A stretch of DNA of 64,000 nt from an uncultured Microbacteriaceae bacterium (GTDB lineage Bacteria; Actinomycetota; Actinomycetes; Actinomycetales; Microbacteriaceae), in assembly GCA_947487835.1 (NCBI GenBank), contig CANKXX010000005.1:124001-188000 (forward strand). The letters are read 5' to 3'. The position numbers and the translations under genes are program-made. Positions 42,307 through 51,659 of the stretch are shown piece by piece. The notes under the pieces were generated by a model. It was not told the DNA's origin. It ran no database searches and saw only the letters and a list, made by a program, of their open reading frames with translations. Positions within the stretch are counted from its first letter, which is position 1. The number at the start of each line of letters is the position of its first letter.

Positions 42307-44001
42307 CTACCCGGTGACGGCGCCTTCCGCGGCGGATCGCACGAGCTTGGCGTACTTCGCGAGCACGCCGCGGGTGTAGCGCGGAGGAAGAGGGGCCCAG
42401 CCTTCTCGGCGGGCAGCGAGCTCGGTCTCATCGACAAGTAGGTCGAGGGAGCGGGCGGCGATATCGACCCGAATCAGATCCCCATCGCGCACGAAGGCGA
42501 TGGGACCGGAGTCCACCGCTTCGGGTGCTATGTGGCCGATGCACAGCCCGGTTGTGCCGCCTGAGAATCGACCGTCCGTCAACAGTAGTACATCTTTTCC
42601 GAGGCCAGCGCCCTTGATGGCCGCCGTGATGGCGAGCATCTCGCGCATGCCGGGACCACCCTTGGGGCCCTCGTACCGGATGATGACGACGTCGCCCGCG
42701 GCGATCTTTCCCTCGGTCAGGGCGTCCATGGCGGCGCGCTCGCGCTCGAACACGCGGGCGGGGCCCTCGAAGACCTCGGCGTCGAAGCCGGCCGTCTTCA
42801 CGACAGCACCCTCGGGGGCGAGGGAGCCGGTGAGGATCGTGAGGCCGCCGGTGGCGTGGATGGGGTTGTCGAGCGTGCGCAGCACCTCGCCGTCGAGCGG
42901 CGGCACGTCGAGCTCGGCGAGGTTCTCCGCGACGGTCTTGCCGGTCACGGTGAGCGCGTCGCCGTGGATGAGCCCGGCCTCGAGCAGGGCCTTCATGACG
43001 ACGGGGACGCCGCCGTTGCGGTCGACGTCGTTCATCACGTACTTGCCGAAGGGCTTGAGGTCGCCGATGTGCGGGACCTTGCTGCCGATCCGGTTGAAGT
43101 CGTCGAGCGTGAGGTCGACCTGGGCCTCGTTCGCGATGGCGAGGAGGTGCAGCACGACGTTGGTGGAGCCTCCCAGCGCCATGGCGACCGCGATGGCGTT
43201 CTCGAAGGCGTGGGGCGTGAGGATGTCGCGCGCCGTGATGCCGTTGCGGAGCATGTTCACGACGGCCTCGCCGCTCTTGCGGGCGTAGTAGTCGCGACGG
43301 CGGTCCGCGGAGGCGGGCGACGCCGAGCCGGGCAGGCTCATTCCGAGCGCCTCGGCGACGGACGCCATGGTGTTGGCCGTGTACATGCCGCCGCAGGCGC
43401 CCTCGCCCGGAGCGAAGGCGCACTCGATGCGCTTGGCATCCTCGGTGCTCATGCGGCCCGCCTTGACGGCGCCGACGGCCTCGAACGAGTCGATGATGGT
43501 GATGTCCTTCTCGGTGCCGTCCGAGAGACGCACCCAGCCGGGGGCGATGGAGCCGGCGTAGACGAACACCGACGCGAGGTCGAGCCGGGCCGCGGCCATC
43601 AGCATGCCGGGCAGGGACTTGTCGCAGCCGGCGAGCAGCACGGAGCCGTCGAGGCGCTCGGCCTGCATGACGACCTCGACGGAGTCGGCGATGACCTCGC
43701 GGCTGACCAGGGAGAAGTGCATGCCCTCGTGGCCCATGGAGATGCCGTCGGAGACGGACACGGTACCGAACTGCAGGGGGTAGCCGCCGCCGGAGTGCAC
43801 GCCTTCCTTCGCGGACCGCGCGAGGCGGTCGAGGGAGAGGTTGCAGGGCGTGATCTCGTTCCACGAGCTCGCGATGCCGATCTGCGGCTTGTCCCAGTCG
43901 TCGTCGCCCATGCCCACGGCGCGGAGCATGCCGCGCGAGGTGGTGGCCTCGATTCCGTCGGTTACTTCGCGACTCCGCGGCTTCAGATCGTTTTCCGGCA
44001 T
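42307..44001 (-). CDS. ilvD: Dihydroxy-acid dehydratase
   Basis: A 564-residue Fe-S enzyme. [11 protein letters not shown] and [13 protein letters not shown] give cluster cysteines, and [16 protein letters not shown] near the C-terminus is the second signature. The length fits the family. It converts dihydroxy acids to 2-oxoacids for Ile and Val. The ATG is one base after the stop of the upstream phosphatase gene, so the two are co-transcribed. It heads the ilvD-B-N-C series. Confidence 0.96.
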   Translation of the reverse strand: MPENDLKPRSREVTDGIEATTSRGMLRAVGMGDDDWDKPQIGIASSWNEITPCNLSLDRLARSAKEGVHSGGGYPLQFGTVSVSDGISMGHEGMHFSLVSREVIADSVEVVMQAERLDGSVLLAGCDKSLPGMLMAAARLDLASVFVYAGSIAPGWVRLSDGTEKDITIIDSFEAVGAVKAGRMSTEDAKRIECAFAPGEGACGGMYTANTMASVAEALGMSLPGSASPASADRRRDYYARKSGEAVVNMLRNGITARDILTPHAFENAIAVAMALGGSTNVVLHLLAIANEAQVDLTLDDFNRIGSKVPHIGDLKPFGKYVMNDVDRNGGVPVVMKALLEAGLIHGDALTVTGKTVAENLAELDVPPLDGEVLRTLDNPIHATGGLTILTGSLAPEGAVVKTAGFDAEVFEGPARVFERERAAMDALTEGKIAAGDVVIIRYEGPKGGPGMREMLAITAAIKGAGLGKDVLLLTDGRFSGGTTGLCIGHIAPEAVDSGPIAFVRDGDLIRVDIAARSLDLLVDETELAARREGWAPLPPRYTRGVLAKYAKLVRSAAEGAVTG

Positions 44002-44002
44002 G

Positions 44003-44752
44003 TTACGAGTGTAATTGCTGCGCGGGAACGCCTCCGTCGGCGAAGACGCCGTCCTCGTTGTGCGCGAGGAGCCGCCAGGAGCCGTTCCCCTCGTGCTCGA
44101 GCTCCGTGACGCTGCCGTTGGCGAGGGGCATCGTGCGGATCGCGTTGACCGGCAGGCCGGGCACCGCGACGACCACGAGGATGCGCAGCAGGTAGCCGTG
44201 CGAGACCACGAGCGTCGTGCCGCCCGCCGTCGCGGCGCGCGCGAGGACCCGCGACGCGCGGGCCGCGGCGCTCGTCCACTCCTCCCCGCCGGGCGGGGAG
44301 GGGAAGTCGTCGTGCACGCTCATCCAGTGCCGGTAGGAGTCCGCGAGCGGCCCGCCGAGCATCTCCGCCCGGCTGCGGCCCTCGAAGGCGCCGAAGTCGA
44401 GCTCGCGCAGATCCTCGTCGGCGGTCGCCTCGGTCGCGGAGTCGAGGGCGCCGAGCTCGCGCAGCACGGCGGCGGTCTCCACCGCCCGGGCCATCGGGCT
44501 GGTCCAGACCCGATCGATGCCGCGGGTCGCCAGGTTTGCGGCGGTCGGCTCCAGGGTGGCCCGGGCCGACTCGTGCAGCGGCACGTCGCTCGTGCTGGTG
44601 TAGCGGCCCTCGAGGTTCCAGGGCGTGACGCCGTGCCGGACGAGGAGGAGCCGGGCGCCGGGGCCCGGGGTCGGTTCTGCGGGGTTCGACTCCGAGAGCG
44701 TCGGCGGCGTGAACTTCGTCGCCGCGGGATTCGGCACTGCGGAATCGATCAT
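44003..44752 (-). CDS. Histidine phosphatase family protein
   Basis: A 249-residue member of the phosphoglycerate-mutase-like superfamily. After a 33-residue variable N-terminus, [19 protein letters not shown] holds the phospho-accepting His (RHG), [10 protein letters not shown] the second Arg, [11 protein letters not shown] the acid, and [13 protein letters not shown] the second His. The substrate is unknown. Its stop is one base from the ilvD start, an unusual partner for that gene. It is divergent from the sigma factor gene. Confidence 0.85.
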   Translation of the reverse strand: MIDSAVPNPAATKFTPPTLSESNPAEPTPGPGARLLLVRHGVTPWNLEGRYTSTSDVPLHESARATLEPTAANLATRGIDRVWTSPMARAVETAAVLRELGALDSATEATADEDLRELDFGAFEGRSRAEMLGGPLADSYRHWMSVHDDFPSPPGGEEWTSAAARASRVLARAATAGGTTLVVSHGYLLRILVVVAVPGLPVNAIRTMPLANGSVTELEHEGNGSWRLLAHNEDGVFADGGVPAQQLHS

Positions 44753-44858
44753 TTAAGCCCTTCTACTACAGAAGCGCTTCCCGATTCAAGCACTTGAAAA
44801 AGAGAAGGAGCAGCAGTTCTGTGAAGAGGAGAAGAAGTCCCCACGCCCCCCCCCCGCA

Positions 44859-44882
44859 CCCCCGCAGCATCGCCTGCGGGGG
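44859..44882. promoter_or_regulatory. Hairpin in the sigma-factor leader
   Basis: CCCCCGCAG (44859-44867) and CTGCGGGGG (44874-44882) form a 9-bp stem with a 6-base loop in the 188-bp region between the phosphatase and sigma genes. It could shape the 5' leader of the sigma mRNA. The A-rich stretch at 44796-44842 has no recognisable gene. Confidence 0.4.
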
Positions 44883-44940
44883 CATCCTCACCCGCGACAC
44901 ACCGCGCCACGCCGCCCCCCGGCGGCGAAGACAGGAGTGT

Positions 44941-45807
44941 ATGACCGTCGACAGCGCCATGCCGCCCCCACCAGCGATCCCCGCTGGTGCCGCATCCTCC
45001 GGGCCGGAGACCCCCCTCGACGCCGTCGCCCAGCAACGGGCGATCCGTTCCTCGCGCACGCTCGCCCGCTACGCCCGGGCGGGGGCGCTGACCCCGGCGG
45101 AACGCCGGCGCATCCACGACGACGTCGTGGTCGACTACCTGGGCGTCGCCGAGACGATCGCGCGGCGCTACTCGGCCGGCATCCAGGACTGGCACGACAT
45201 CCGGCAGGTCGCCTACCTCGGCCTGGTGAAGGCCGCGCGCCGCTTCGATCCGGACCGCGGCGACGACTTCGTGTCGTTCGCCGTGCCGACGATCTCGGGC
45301 GAGATCAAGCGCCACCTGCGCGACCACAGCTGGTTCGTGCGGCCGCCCCGGCCGCTGCAGGAGCTGAGCGCGAGCATCGCCCGCGCGGTGCCCGGGCTGC
45401 TGCAGGAGCTGGGCCGCCAGCCCTCCCCCGAGGAGATCGCCGAGCGGGTGGGGCACGGCACCCCGGAGGTCACGGCCGCGATGGGCGCGGCGGGCGGCAT
45501 GCGCCCCGTCTCGCTCGATGCGCCCAGCCGCGACGGGGACGGCCCGTCCGTCGGTGACTCCGTCGGCGCGGTGGACGACCGCCTCGAGCACACCGAGGTG
45601 ATGGCCGAGGTGACCGCGGCCTGCCGCAAGCTCCCGCCGCGCGACCGGCGCATCCTCTACCTGCGCTTCTACGAGGAGCGGACACAGCAGGAGATCGCGT
45701 CGGAGCTCGGCGTGACCCAGATGCAGGTGTCGCGACTCCTCACCCGCATCCTCTCCTGGCTGCGGGAGGAGCTGAGCCCCGCGGAGGGCGTGGAGGTGGT
45801 TGCGTAG
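44941..45807 (+). CDS. RNA polymerase sigma factor of the SigB/SigF group
   Basis: A 288-residue group 3 sigma factor. Region 2 includes YLGVAETIARRYSAGIQDWHDIRQVAYLGLVKA and RFDPDRGDDFVSFAVPTISGEIKRHLRD; region 3 runs from RPPRPLQEL through PSPEEIAERVG; region 4 is LPPRDRRILYLRFYEERTQQ with the HTH after it (SELGVTQMQVSRLL). These control general or envelope stress genes. No anti-sigma gene is adjacent. The ATG follows ACAGGAGTGT. Confidence 0.92.
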   Translation: MTVDSAMPPPPAIPAGAASSGPETPLDAVAQQRAIRSSRTLARYARAGALTPAERRRIHDDVVVDYLGVAETIARRYSAGIQDWHDIRQVAYLGLVKAARRFDPDRGDDFVSFAVPTISGEIKRHLRDHSWFVRPPRPLQELSASIARAVPGLLQELGRQPSPEEIAERVGHGTPEVTAAMGAAGGMRPVSLDAPSRDGDGPSVGDSVGAVDDRLEHTEVMAEVTAACRKLPPRDRRILYLRFYEERTQQEIASELGVTQMQVSRLLTRILSWLREELSPAEGVEVVA

Positions 45808-45827
45808 GGGGTGCAGGCGCGGTGCCA

Positions 45828-45935
45828 CGGTCCCTGAGCTTGTCGAAGGGACGCTGGTCACCCCAGGAACGTGCCTTCGACGGGCTCAGGGACCGATCGG
45901 GCCACCCACACGGTCCCTGAGCTCGTCGAAGGGAC
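45828..45935. repeat. Three palindromic repeat units (d1-d3)
   Basis: Units at 45828-45852, 45871-45895 and 45911-45935; d1 and d3 read the same way and d2 is inverted. They lie just after the sigma-factor stop. The rest of the gap to 46047 holds an AT-richer stretch (CACACATTATGCTGG, about 45993-46007) that is a candidate promoter for the HNH gene. Confidence 0.82.
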
Positions 45936-46047
45936 GCTGGTCGCCCCCGGTTGCGTCCACTCCCCCACAACGCGCCAGGCTGACTACTTCTCCACACATT
46001 ATGCTGGTCAATCGTGCATTGTCGGTGGTAGGTGAGACGATGTTCGC

Positions 46048-47439
46048 ATGACCAGCACGACGCTGACGGACCTCACGGACGCGGTACCCACCGCGCTTCC
46101 GGCCGCGTCGGTGGGCGGGCTGAGCGACGAACAACTCCTCGCCTCTACGCGCGAGATCGAGGCGCTGGGCCGTCAGGTCGATGCGCTCCGGGTGATCGTC
46201 GCGGGAGAGATCGCAGCGAGGTCGCGAACCGAGGACGGACCGGCGGGACTCGCCGCGCGGAAGGGCTGCCGCTCGGTGAACGAGCTCCTCCAGCGGCTGA
46301 CGCAGATCTCCGGCGCGACCGGCGCGTCCCGCCTCGGTCTCGCCGCGCTCACCCGGCCCGGCACGGCCCTCTCGGGCGCACGGATGCCCGCCAAGTTCGA
46401 CCACGTTCGCGCGGCCCTCGAAGCGGGTGAGCTCGGCGTGGACGCGGCCGTCGCACTGACCAAGCACCTCGCACCCCTTCAGGACCGGGTACACCCCGAC
46501 GCGCTCGACGCGGCTGAGAACGAACTCGTCGCCGCCGCAACGGGCACCTCGCCCGACAGCAGCGTCCCGGCGTCGGCGGATGAGATCCGCATTCAGGCCT
46601 CGGTCTGGCGGGCGACCCTTGACCCCGACGTGCTGGAACCCGTCGAGGCACACGCGATGGCCAAGCGCGGCTTCCGCCTCGGCCCGGAGCGCAACGGACT
46701 CGTCCCCGTCTCGGGTGGGCTGCTGCCTGAGGCGGCGGGACGGGTGAAGCGGCTCTTCGACGCGTACCTCACCCCCACCACGGCGCCGGCGTTCCTGCAC
46801 GAGGAGGAGTTGGCCGACAAGGAGGCGGTGCAGGATCCGCGGACGAAGGACCAGCAGCGGCACGACATCCTCATCGGCGTCCTGGATGTGATGGCGCGTA
46901 GCGGCGACACCCCGACGATCGGCGGAGCCGCGCCAACCGTTCTCGTGACCGTGCGGGCCGAGGACCTGGAAACGGGTGGCGCCGGGTACGCGGACGGTGT
47001 CGAGTCGCCCCTGTCACCCACGACGGTCGAGCAGCTGGTGTGCGCGGGCGGGGTCCAGAAGGTGCTCATCGGTCGCAATGGTCGGATCCTCAAGCTGGGC
47101 TCGGCCGAGCGGTGCTTCACCGCACCGCAGCGGCGGGCGATCACCGCACGGGACGGCGGCTGCCTCATCCCCGGCTGCTCGATCCCGGCCGGCTGGTGCG
47201 AGGTCCACCACGTCGTCCCCGCCGCAGCTGGCGGGCCGACGCATCCGGACAACGGTGTTCTGCTGTGCTGGTTCCACCATCGAACGATCGGCACCTCGGG
47301 CTGGGCGATACGGATGCGAGCCGGAGCACCCGAGGTGCAGGCGCCACCCTGGCTCGACCACACCCGCCGATGGCGCCCGGCCACGAAGAGCCGAACCGCT
47401 CTTGCCTCCCGGGTGAACGCGCACCATTCCCATCCCTGA
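46048..47439 (+). CDS. DUF222 and HNH endonuclease domain protein
   Basis: A 463-residue protein of the actinobacterial 13E12/DUF222 group. The DUF222 region spans about residues 40-300 (ALRVIVAGEIAARS, ARRGFRLG-like AKRGFRLGPERNG). The C-terminal HNH nuclease is TARDGGCLIPGCSIPAGWCEVHH then NGVLLCWFHH, with paired cysteines and catalytic His intact. These genes are multicopy in many actinobacteria and may be repeat-linked or recombinational; their role is unproven. ATG 46048 is chosen without a clear ribosome site. Confidence 0.88.
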   Translation: MTSTTLTDLTDAVPTALPAASVGGLSDEQLLASTREIEALGRQVDALRVIVAGEIAARSRTEDGPAGLAARKGCRSVNELLQRLTQISGATGASRLGLAALTRPGTALSGARMPAKFDHVRAALEAGELGVDAAVALTKHLAPLQDRVHPDALDAAENELVAAATGTSPDSSVPASADEIRIQASVWRATLDPDVLEPVEAHAMAKRGFRLGPERNGLVPVSGGLLPEAAGRVKRLFDAYLTPTTAPAFLHEEELADKEAVQDPRTKDQQRHDILIGVLDVMARSGDTPTIGGAAPTVLVTVRAEDLETGGAGYADGVESPLSPTTVEQLVCAGGVQKVLIGRNGRILKLGSAERCFTAPQRRAITARDGGCLIPGCSIPAGWCEVHHVVPAAAGGPTHPDNGVLLCWFHHRTIGTSGWAIRMRAGAPEVQAPPWLDHTRRWRPATKSRTALASRVNAHHSHP

Positions 47440-47472
47440 AGCGGACCACCACGGTCGCTGAGACCCGACCCA

Positions 47473-47540
47473 CGGTCCCTGAGCTTGTCGAAGGGACGCA
47501 AGGCGCGCTGGATCCGTCCCTTCGACAGGCTCAGGGACCG
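47473..47540. repeat. Palindromic repeat pair (units e1, e2)
   Basis: Units 47473-47497 and 47516-47540 are inverted relative to each other, so the 68-bp block can fold as one large hairpin. A partial unit (CGGTCGCTGAG) precedes at 47451. They sit between the convergent HNH and heptosyltransferase genes and probably act in transcript ending. Confidence 0.82.
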
Positions 47541-47577
47541 GGCGGGGACCGAAAGGGCGCGGCTTTGGGCTACGCGG

Positions 47578-48564
47578 TCAGGGGGTGGGGACCTCGGTGC
47601 GGTCGAGAGGGAGGGAGTGGACCGCCTTGAGGACGTCCTCGACCGTGACCGCGAGGATCGCGGGGTCCGGGGTGGCCGCGAAGGCGTCGCCCACGCGCTT
47701 GCTGGCGTCGGTCAGGGTGATGTGCGGGCCGGTCGTCGGCGGACCCCACTCCTCGACGGGGGCCGGCCCGAAGAGGACGACCGAGGGCACCGCGTAGGCG
47801 GAGGCGAGGTGGGCGGCGCCGGTGTCCGCGGAGACGACGACGCGGGCCTCGCGGATGAGGGCAGCGAACTCGTCGAGCCCGATCTCGCCCGCGAGCACGG
47901 ACTCTTCGTCGAAGCCGCCCAACCGGGCGACCTCCTCGGCGCGGGCGCGCTCGGCGGCGCTGCCCGTGAAGATCAGCGTGTGGCCCTCACCGCGGAGGGC
48001 GGAGGCGACGGCGGCGAAGCGCTCGGTGGGCCAGTGCCGGGATCCGTAGAACGCGCCGACGTGCACGAGGGTGGCGCCGGGCGCGACCGAGGGCGCGGCG
48101 GGCGCCTGCAGGGCGACGTCGTCCGGGTCGGCGGGCATCCCGTGCCAGGTGACGATGCGGGCCCAGCGGTACCGCTCGAGCACGCCGTCCTCCCACTCGG
48201 GGCCGTCGTACGTCTCGTTCTTGTGCCCCACGATCACCCGCGGCTCGAGCGCCTCGACGATGCGGCGGCTCTCCTGGCCGTTGCCGTGCAGGTTGACCGC
48301 GATGTCGATGCGGCCGGGCGGCACGGGCAGCAGATCGTTGAGCCCGGGGGTGGGCAGCAGCGCGTCGACGCCGCCGATCAGCTCGACGATGGGCTCGAGC
48401 CAGCGCGGGACGGCGAGCACGAACGCGTGGTCGGGGTAGGTGCGGCGGATGGCCTTCAGCGCGGGCACGGCCACGAGGATGTCGCCGAGCTTGAGCGCCC
48501 GCAGCGCCAGGATGACCGGGCGGTCGGGGTTCTCGGCTAGCCACGTCTCGTCGAAGATTCGCAT
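47578..48564 (-). CDS. Glycosyltransferase family 9 (heptosyltransferase-like)
   Basis: A 328-residue GT-B enzyme. LALRALKLGDILVAVPALKAI is the GT9 start, LVHVGAFYGSRHWPTERFAAV the donor domain, and VVSADTGAAHLASAYAVPSVVLFGP the conserved ADTG-AH donor-site motif. Known relatives move heptose from ADP-heptose. It is divergent from, and 268 bp from, the heptose biosynthesis operon, so it probably uses the same donor. Confidence 0.85.
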   Translation of the reverse strand: MRIFDETWLAENPDRPVILALRALKLGDILVAVPALKAIRRTYPDHAFVLAVPRWLEPIVELIGGVDALLPTPGLNDLLPVPPGRIDIAVNLHGNGQESRRIVEALEPRVIVGHKNETYDGPEWEDGVLERYRWARIVTWHGMPADPDDVALQAPAAPSVAPGATLVHVGAFYGSRHWPTERFAAVASALRGEGHTLIFTGSAAERARAEEVARLGGFDEESVLAGEIGLDEFAALIREARVVVSADTGAAHLASAYAVPSVVLFGPAPVEEWGPPTTGPHITLTDASKRVGDAFAATPDPAILAVTVEDVLKAVHSLPLDRTEVPTP

Positions 48565-48801
48565 GGCACCACCTTCTCAGACCGCGCGAGGGGGCGAGAA
48601 CGCGGCGGCAGCCGGGGGAACGTGGGCATTCATCGGAACATCGCCGGCAAGCGGGGCGTCGGCGCGACCCCGGCAGAGTGGGGCCAGGGAACGGCGGCAG
48701 GGTGGGCGGCAGGGCGGGCCAGGCGTGGGAACGACACCACATTTGTGGGGCGGACGGACGGCTGCGGGACCGGGGAGAAGAAGTGCTCCGTTCGAGGTTT
48801 A

Positions 48802-48819
48802 CCCCGGGCACTCCCGGGG
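48802..48819 (+). promoter_or_regulatory. Hairpin overlapping the gmhB ribosome site
   Basis: CCCCGGG (48802-48808) and CCCGGGG (48813-48819) enclose a 4-base loop 13 bases before the GTG of gmhB. The only purine-rich ribosome-site candidate (GGGGA) lies in the right arm, so folding would hide it. The rest of the 48565-48832 gap shows no gene. Confidence 0.35.
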
Positions 48820-48832
48820 AACTGCTTCTTCC

Positions 48833-49513
48833 GTGCAGCACCACGACTCCTCCCCCGCGCCGCGCGCCGTCCTGTTCGACCGGGACGGCACGCTCGTCGT
48901 CGACGTGCCGTACAACGGCGACCCGAGCCTCGTCGTCCCCATGCCGACGGCCCGGGAGACGGTGCAGGGGCTGCGCGACCGCGGCGTGCCCGTCGGTGTC
49001 GTCAGCAACCAGTCCGGCATCGCCCGCGGAATCGTCACGCGCGAGCAGGTGGACGCCGTCAACCGCGAGGTCGACCGGCTCCTCGGCCCGTTCGACGTCT
49101 GGTGCGTCTGCCCGCACGGACCAGAGGACGACTGCCGGTGCCGCAAGCCGCGGCCCGGGATGGTTCAGGACGCCGCCGCCGCGCTCGGCGTCGACCCGAC
49201 GACCGTCGCCGTGATCGGCGACATCGGCGCCGACATGGGCGCCGCCCGCGCCGCCGGTGCTCGCGGCGTGCTCGTACCGACTGACGTGACCCTGCCCGAG
49301 GAGGTGCGGGACGCCGACCTCGTCGCGACGGACCTCGCCGGCGCTGTCGCGCTGCTCTTCGCGGGTGCCGCATCCCCCGCTGCCGTCGAGGACGCCGTAG
49401 CCGAGAACGCCGCCGAGCAGGATTCCCCAGAGCAGAATGACGCCGAGCAGAACGACGCCGAGCAGGGCGCCGCCGCCGACCGCGTAGCCGCGCGGGACGG
49501 GGTGGCGTCGTGA
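48833..49513 (+). CDS. gmhB: HAD-IIIA phosphatase, GmhB-like
   Basis: A 226-residue phosphatase. The nucleophile motif is LFDRDGTLV (D16, D18), followed by VSNQSGIARG and the structural zinc loop CVCPHGPEDDCRCRKPRPG, characteristic of GmhB. VIGDIGADMGAARAAGA is the last HAD motif. It removes the 7-phosphate or 1-phosphate step product in ADP-heptose synthesis. The C-terminal 40 residues are an odd Glu/Asn/Asp-Ala repeat (EQNDAEQNDAEQ). The GTG start is the most downstream choice that keeps the first motif; the frame is open far upstream. Confidence 0.85.
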   Translation: MQHHDSSPAPRAVLFDRDGTLVVDVPYNGDPSLVVPMPTARETVQGLRDRGVPVGVVSNQSGIARGIVTREQVDAVNREVDRLLGPFDVWCVCPHGPEDDCRCRKPRPGMVQDAAAALGVDPTTVAVIGDIGADMGAARAAGARGVLVPTDVTLPEEVRDADLVATDLAGAVALLFAGAASPAAVEDAVAENAAEQDSPEQNDAEQNDAEQGAAADRVAARDGVAS

Positions 49514-50640
49514 CCCGCGTGCTCGTGGCGCGCCTGGACAGCGCGGGCGACGTGCTGCTCGCCGGCCCCGCCGTCCGCGCCATCGCCGCACACCCGGACG
49601 TCGACGAGGTCGTCATGCTCTGCGGCCCGCAGGGGGCCCCCGCCGCGGCCGCCCTCCCCGGGGTGGACCGCGTGCTCACCTGGGCCTGCCCGTGGATCTC
49701 CAACCCCGCGCCCGCCGTGACGGCGGAGCACCTCGCCGAGCTGGACGCGCTGCTCCGCGGTGCCGACACCGGCACCCGCACTCACGGGACTGACACCGAC
49801 GCGACCGACACCGCGCGCCCGGACGTCGCCGTCATCCTGACCTCGTTCCACCAGTCGCCCCTCCCCCTCGCCCTGCTGCTGCGGCTCGCGAAGGTGAACC
49901 GGATTGTCGGCGCGTCCGTCGACTTCGCGGGGAGCCTGCTCGACGTGCGCCTGCGCCCCGGCGAGGACTTCCCCGAGGACCAGCCCGAGGTCGAGCGCGC
50001 CCTGACGATCGCGCGGGCGGCGGGCTTCGACCTGCCGGAGGGCGACGACGGTCGGCTCGCCGTGCTGCCGACGCCGGACGTCTCCGCGCTCGTCGGCGAC
50101 GAGTCCTACGTCGTGGTGCACCCGGGCGCGGCCGTGCCCGCACGGGCGTGGCCGGCCGACTCGGCGCGGGACCTGGTCCGGCTGCTCGTGGACCGCGGCA
50201 CCGCCGTCGTGGTGACGGGCGGACCCGGCGAGCGCGAGCTCACCGCCCACGTGGCCGGCGGCATCGCCCTCGACCTCGGCGGCCGCACCGACCTGCCGAC
50301 CCTGGCCGGCGTGCTCAAGCGCGCCACCGTCGTCGTCGCCGGGAACACCGGTCCCGCGCACCTCGCAGCCGCCGTCGGCGCGCCGATCGTCAGCCTGTTC
50401 TCGCCGGTCGTCCCGGCGATCCGCTGGGCGCCCTACGGGGTGCCGGTCGAGCTGCTCGGCGACCAGACCGAGCGGTGCGCCGGGACTCGGGCCCGCGTGT
50501 GCCCCGTGCCCGGGCACCCGTGCCTCGCGAACGTGAGCGCGGAGGCGGCGCTGGCGGCGGTCCTCCGGCTGTCGTCGGCGGAGTTCCAGGCCGCCCGCAC
50601 GCCATCGGAACGACGAGAGAGAAACGGGGTGCCCGCGTGA
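49510..50640 (+). CDS. Glycosyltransferase family 9 (heptosyltransferase-like)
   Basis: A 376-residue GT9 enzyme. VARLDSAGDVLLAGPAVRAI starts the acceptor domain, VVVHPGAAVPARAWP the donor domain, and VVAGNTGPAHLAAAVGAPIVSLFSP the donor-site motif. An Asp/Thr-rich insert lies near residues 88-100. It overlaps gmhB (GTGA) and the next gene (GTGA), so it belongs to the heptose operon. Confidence 0.87.
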   Translation: MTRVLVARLDSAGDVLLAGPAVRAIAAHPDVDEVVMLCGPQGAPAAAALPGVDRVLTWACPWISNPAPAVTAEHLAELDALLRGADTGTRTHGTDTDATDTARPDVAVILTSFHQSPLPLALLLRLAKVNRIVGASVDFAGSLLDVRLRPGEDFPEDQPEVERALTIARAAGFDLPEGDDGRLAVLPTPDVSALVGDESYVVVHPGAAVPARAWPADSARDLVRLLVDRGTAVVVTGGPGERELTAHVAGGIALDLGGRTDLPTLAGVLKRATVVVAGNTGPAHLAAAVGAPIVSLFSPVVPAIRWAPYGVPVELLGDQTERCAGTRARVCPVPGHPCLANVSAEAALAAVLRLSSAEFQAARTPSERRERNGVPA

Positions 50641-51659
50641 GAATCCTGGTCTGGCACGTGCACGGCGGCTGGATGGACGCGTTCGTGCGCGGGCGGCACG
50701 AGTACGTGGTGCCGACCCCGGCGGAGAAGCTGGCCTCCCCGGAGGGGAACCTGCGGGGCTGGCCCGAGTCCGTGCGCGAGGTCGACGAGCGGAAGCTGCG
50801 GGACGAGCAGATCGACGTCGTGGTGCTGCAGCGCACGGAGGAGATCGCGGATGCCGAGCGGCTGCTCGGCCGACGCCTCGGGGTGGACCTGCCCGCCGTG
50901 TTCGTGGAGCACAACACGCCCAAGGAGGGCGTGCCGAACTCGGTGCACCCGCTCGCCGATCGCAGCGACATCCCGATCGCCCACGTCACGCACTTCAACC
51001 GGCTCATCTGGGACACCGGATCGGCACCGACCGTGGTCATCGAGCACGGCATCCCCGACCCCGGCGCCCTGTACACGGGCACGCGGCGGGAGCTCGGCGT
51101 CGTCATCAACGAGCCCGTGCGGCGCTGGCGCGTCACCGGCACCGACCTGCTGCCGCGGTTCGCCGAGGTCGGTCGCCTGCGGGCGTTCGGGATCGCGGCC
51201 GACCTGCTGCCCGGGGCGCTCTCGCTCGGCGAGGACCGGCTGGTCTACGGCGGCGACCTGCCCACCCGCCAGCTGCACGCCAGCCTCGCGGACTGCCGGG
51301 TCTACGTGCACCCGCTGCGCTGGACCTCCCTCGGCCTCTCCCTGCTCGAGGCCATGCACCTCGCGATGCCCGTGGTCGCCCTGGCCACGACCGAGGCGTC
51401 GCGCGCCGTTCCGCCCGAGGCCGGCGCGATCTCCGCCGACGTGGACGAGCTCGTCGCCGCCGCCCGGCTGCTCCTCGATGACCCGGACGAGGCGCGCGCC
51501 CGCGGCCTGGTCGCCCGCGAATTCGCTCGGGAGCACTACAGCCTGGAGACCTACCAGAGCCGCTGGGACGAGCTGCTCGAGGACGCGGTCGAGGCGCACG
51601 CCCGCCGCCGGCGCGCGCTCCTCGCCCCCGCGGGCACGTCGACGGGATCCCTCGAATGA
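50637..51659 (+). CDS. GT-B fold glycosyltransferase
   Basis: A 340-residue enzyme. [18 protein letters not shown] opens it; [14 protein letters not shown] and [13 protein letters not shown] are acceptor-side motifs, and [24 protein letters not shown] is the donor-side GT4-like region with the second Glu of the EX7E motif. The donor is unknown. It overlaps both neighbours by four bases. Confidence 0.8.
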   Translation: MRILVWHVHGGWMDAFVRGRHEYVVPTPAEKLASPEGNLRGWPESVREVDERKLRDEQIDVVVLQRTEEIADAERLLGRRLGVDLPAVFVEHNTPKEGVPNSVHPLADRSDIPIAHVTHFNRLIWDTGSAPTVVIEHGIPDPGALYTGTRRELGVVINEPVRRWRVTGTDLLPRFAEVGRLRAFGIAADLLPGALSLGEDRLVYGGDLPTRQLHASLADCRVYVHPLRWTSLGLSLLEAMHLAMPVVALATTEASRAVPPEAGAISADVDELVAAARLLLDDPDEARARGLVAREFAREHYSLETYQSRWDELLEDAVEAHARRRRALLAPAGTSTGSLE

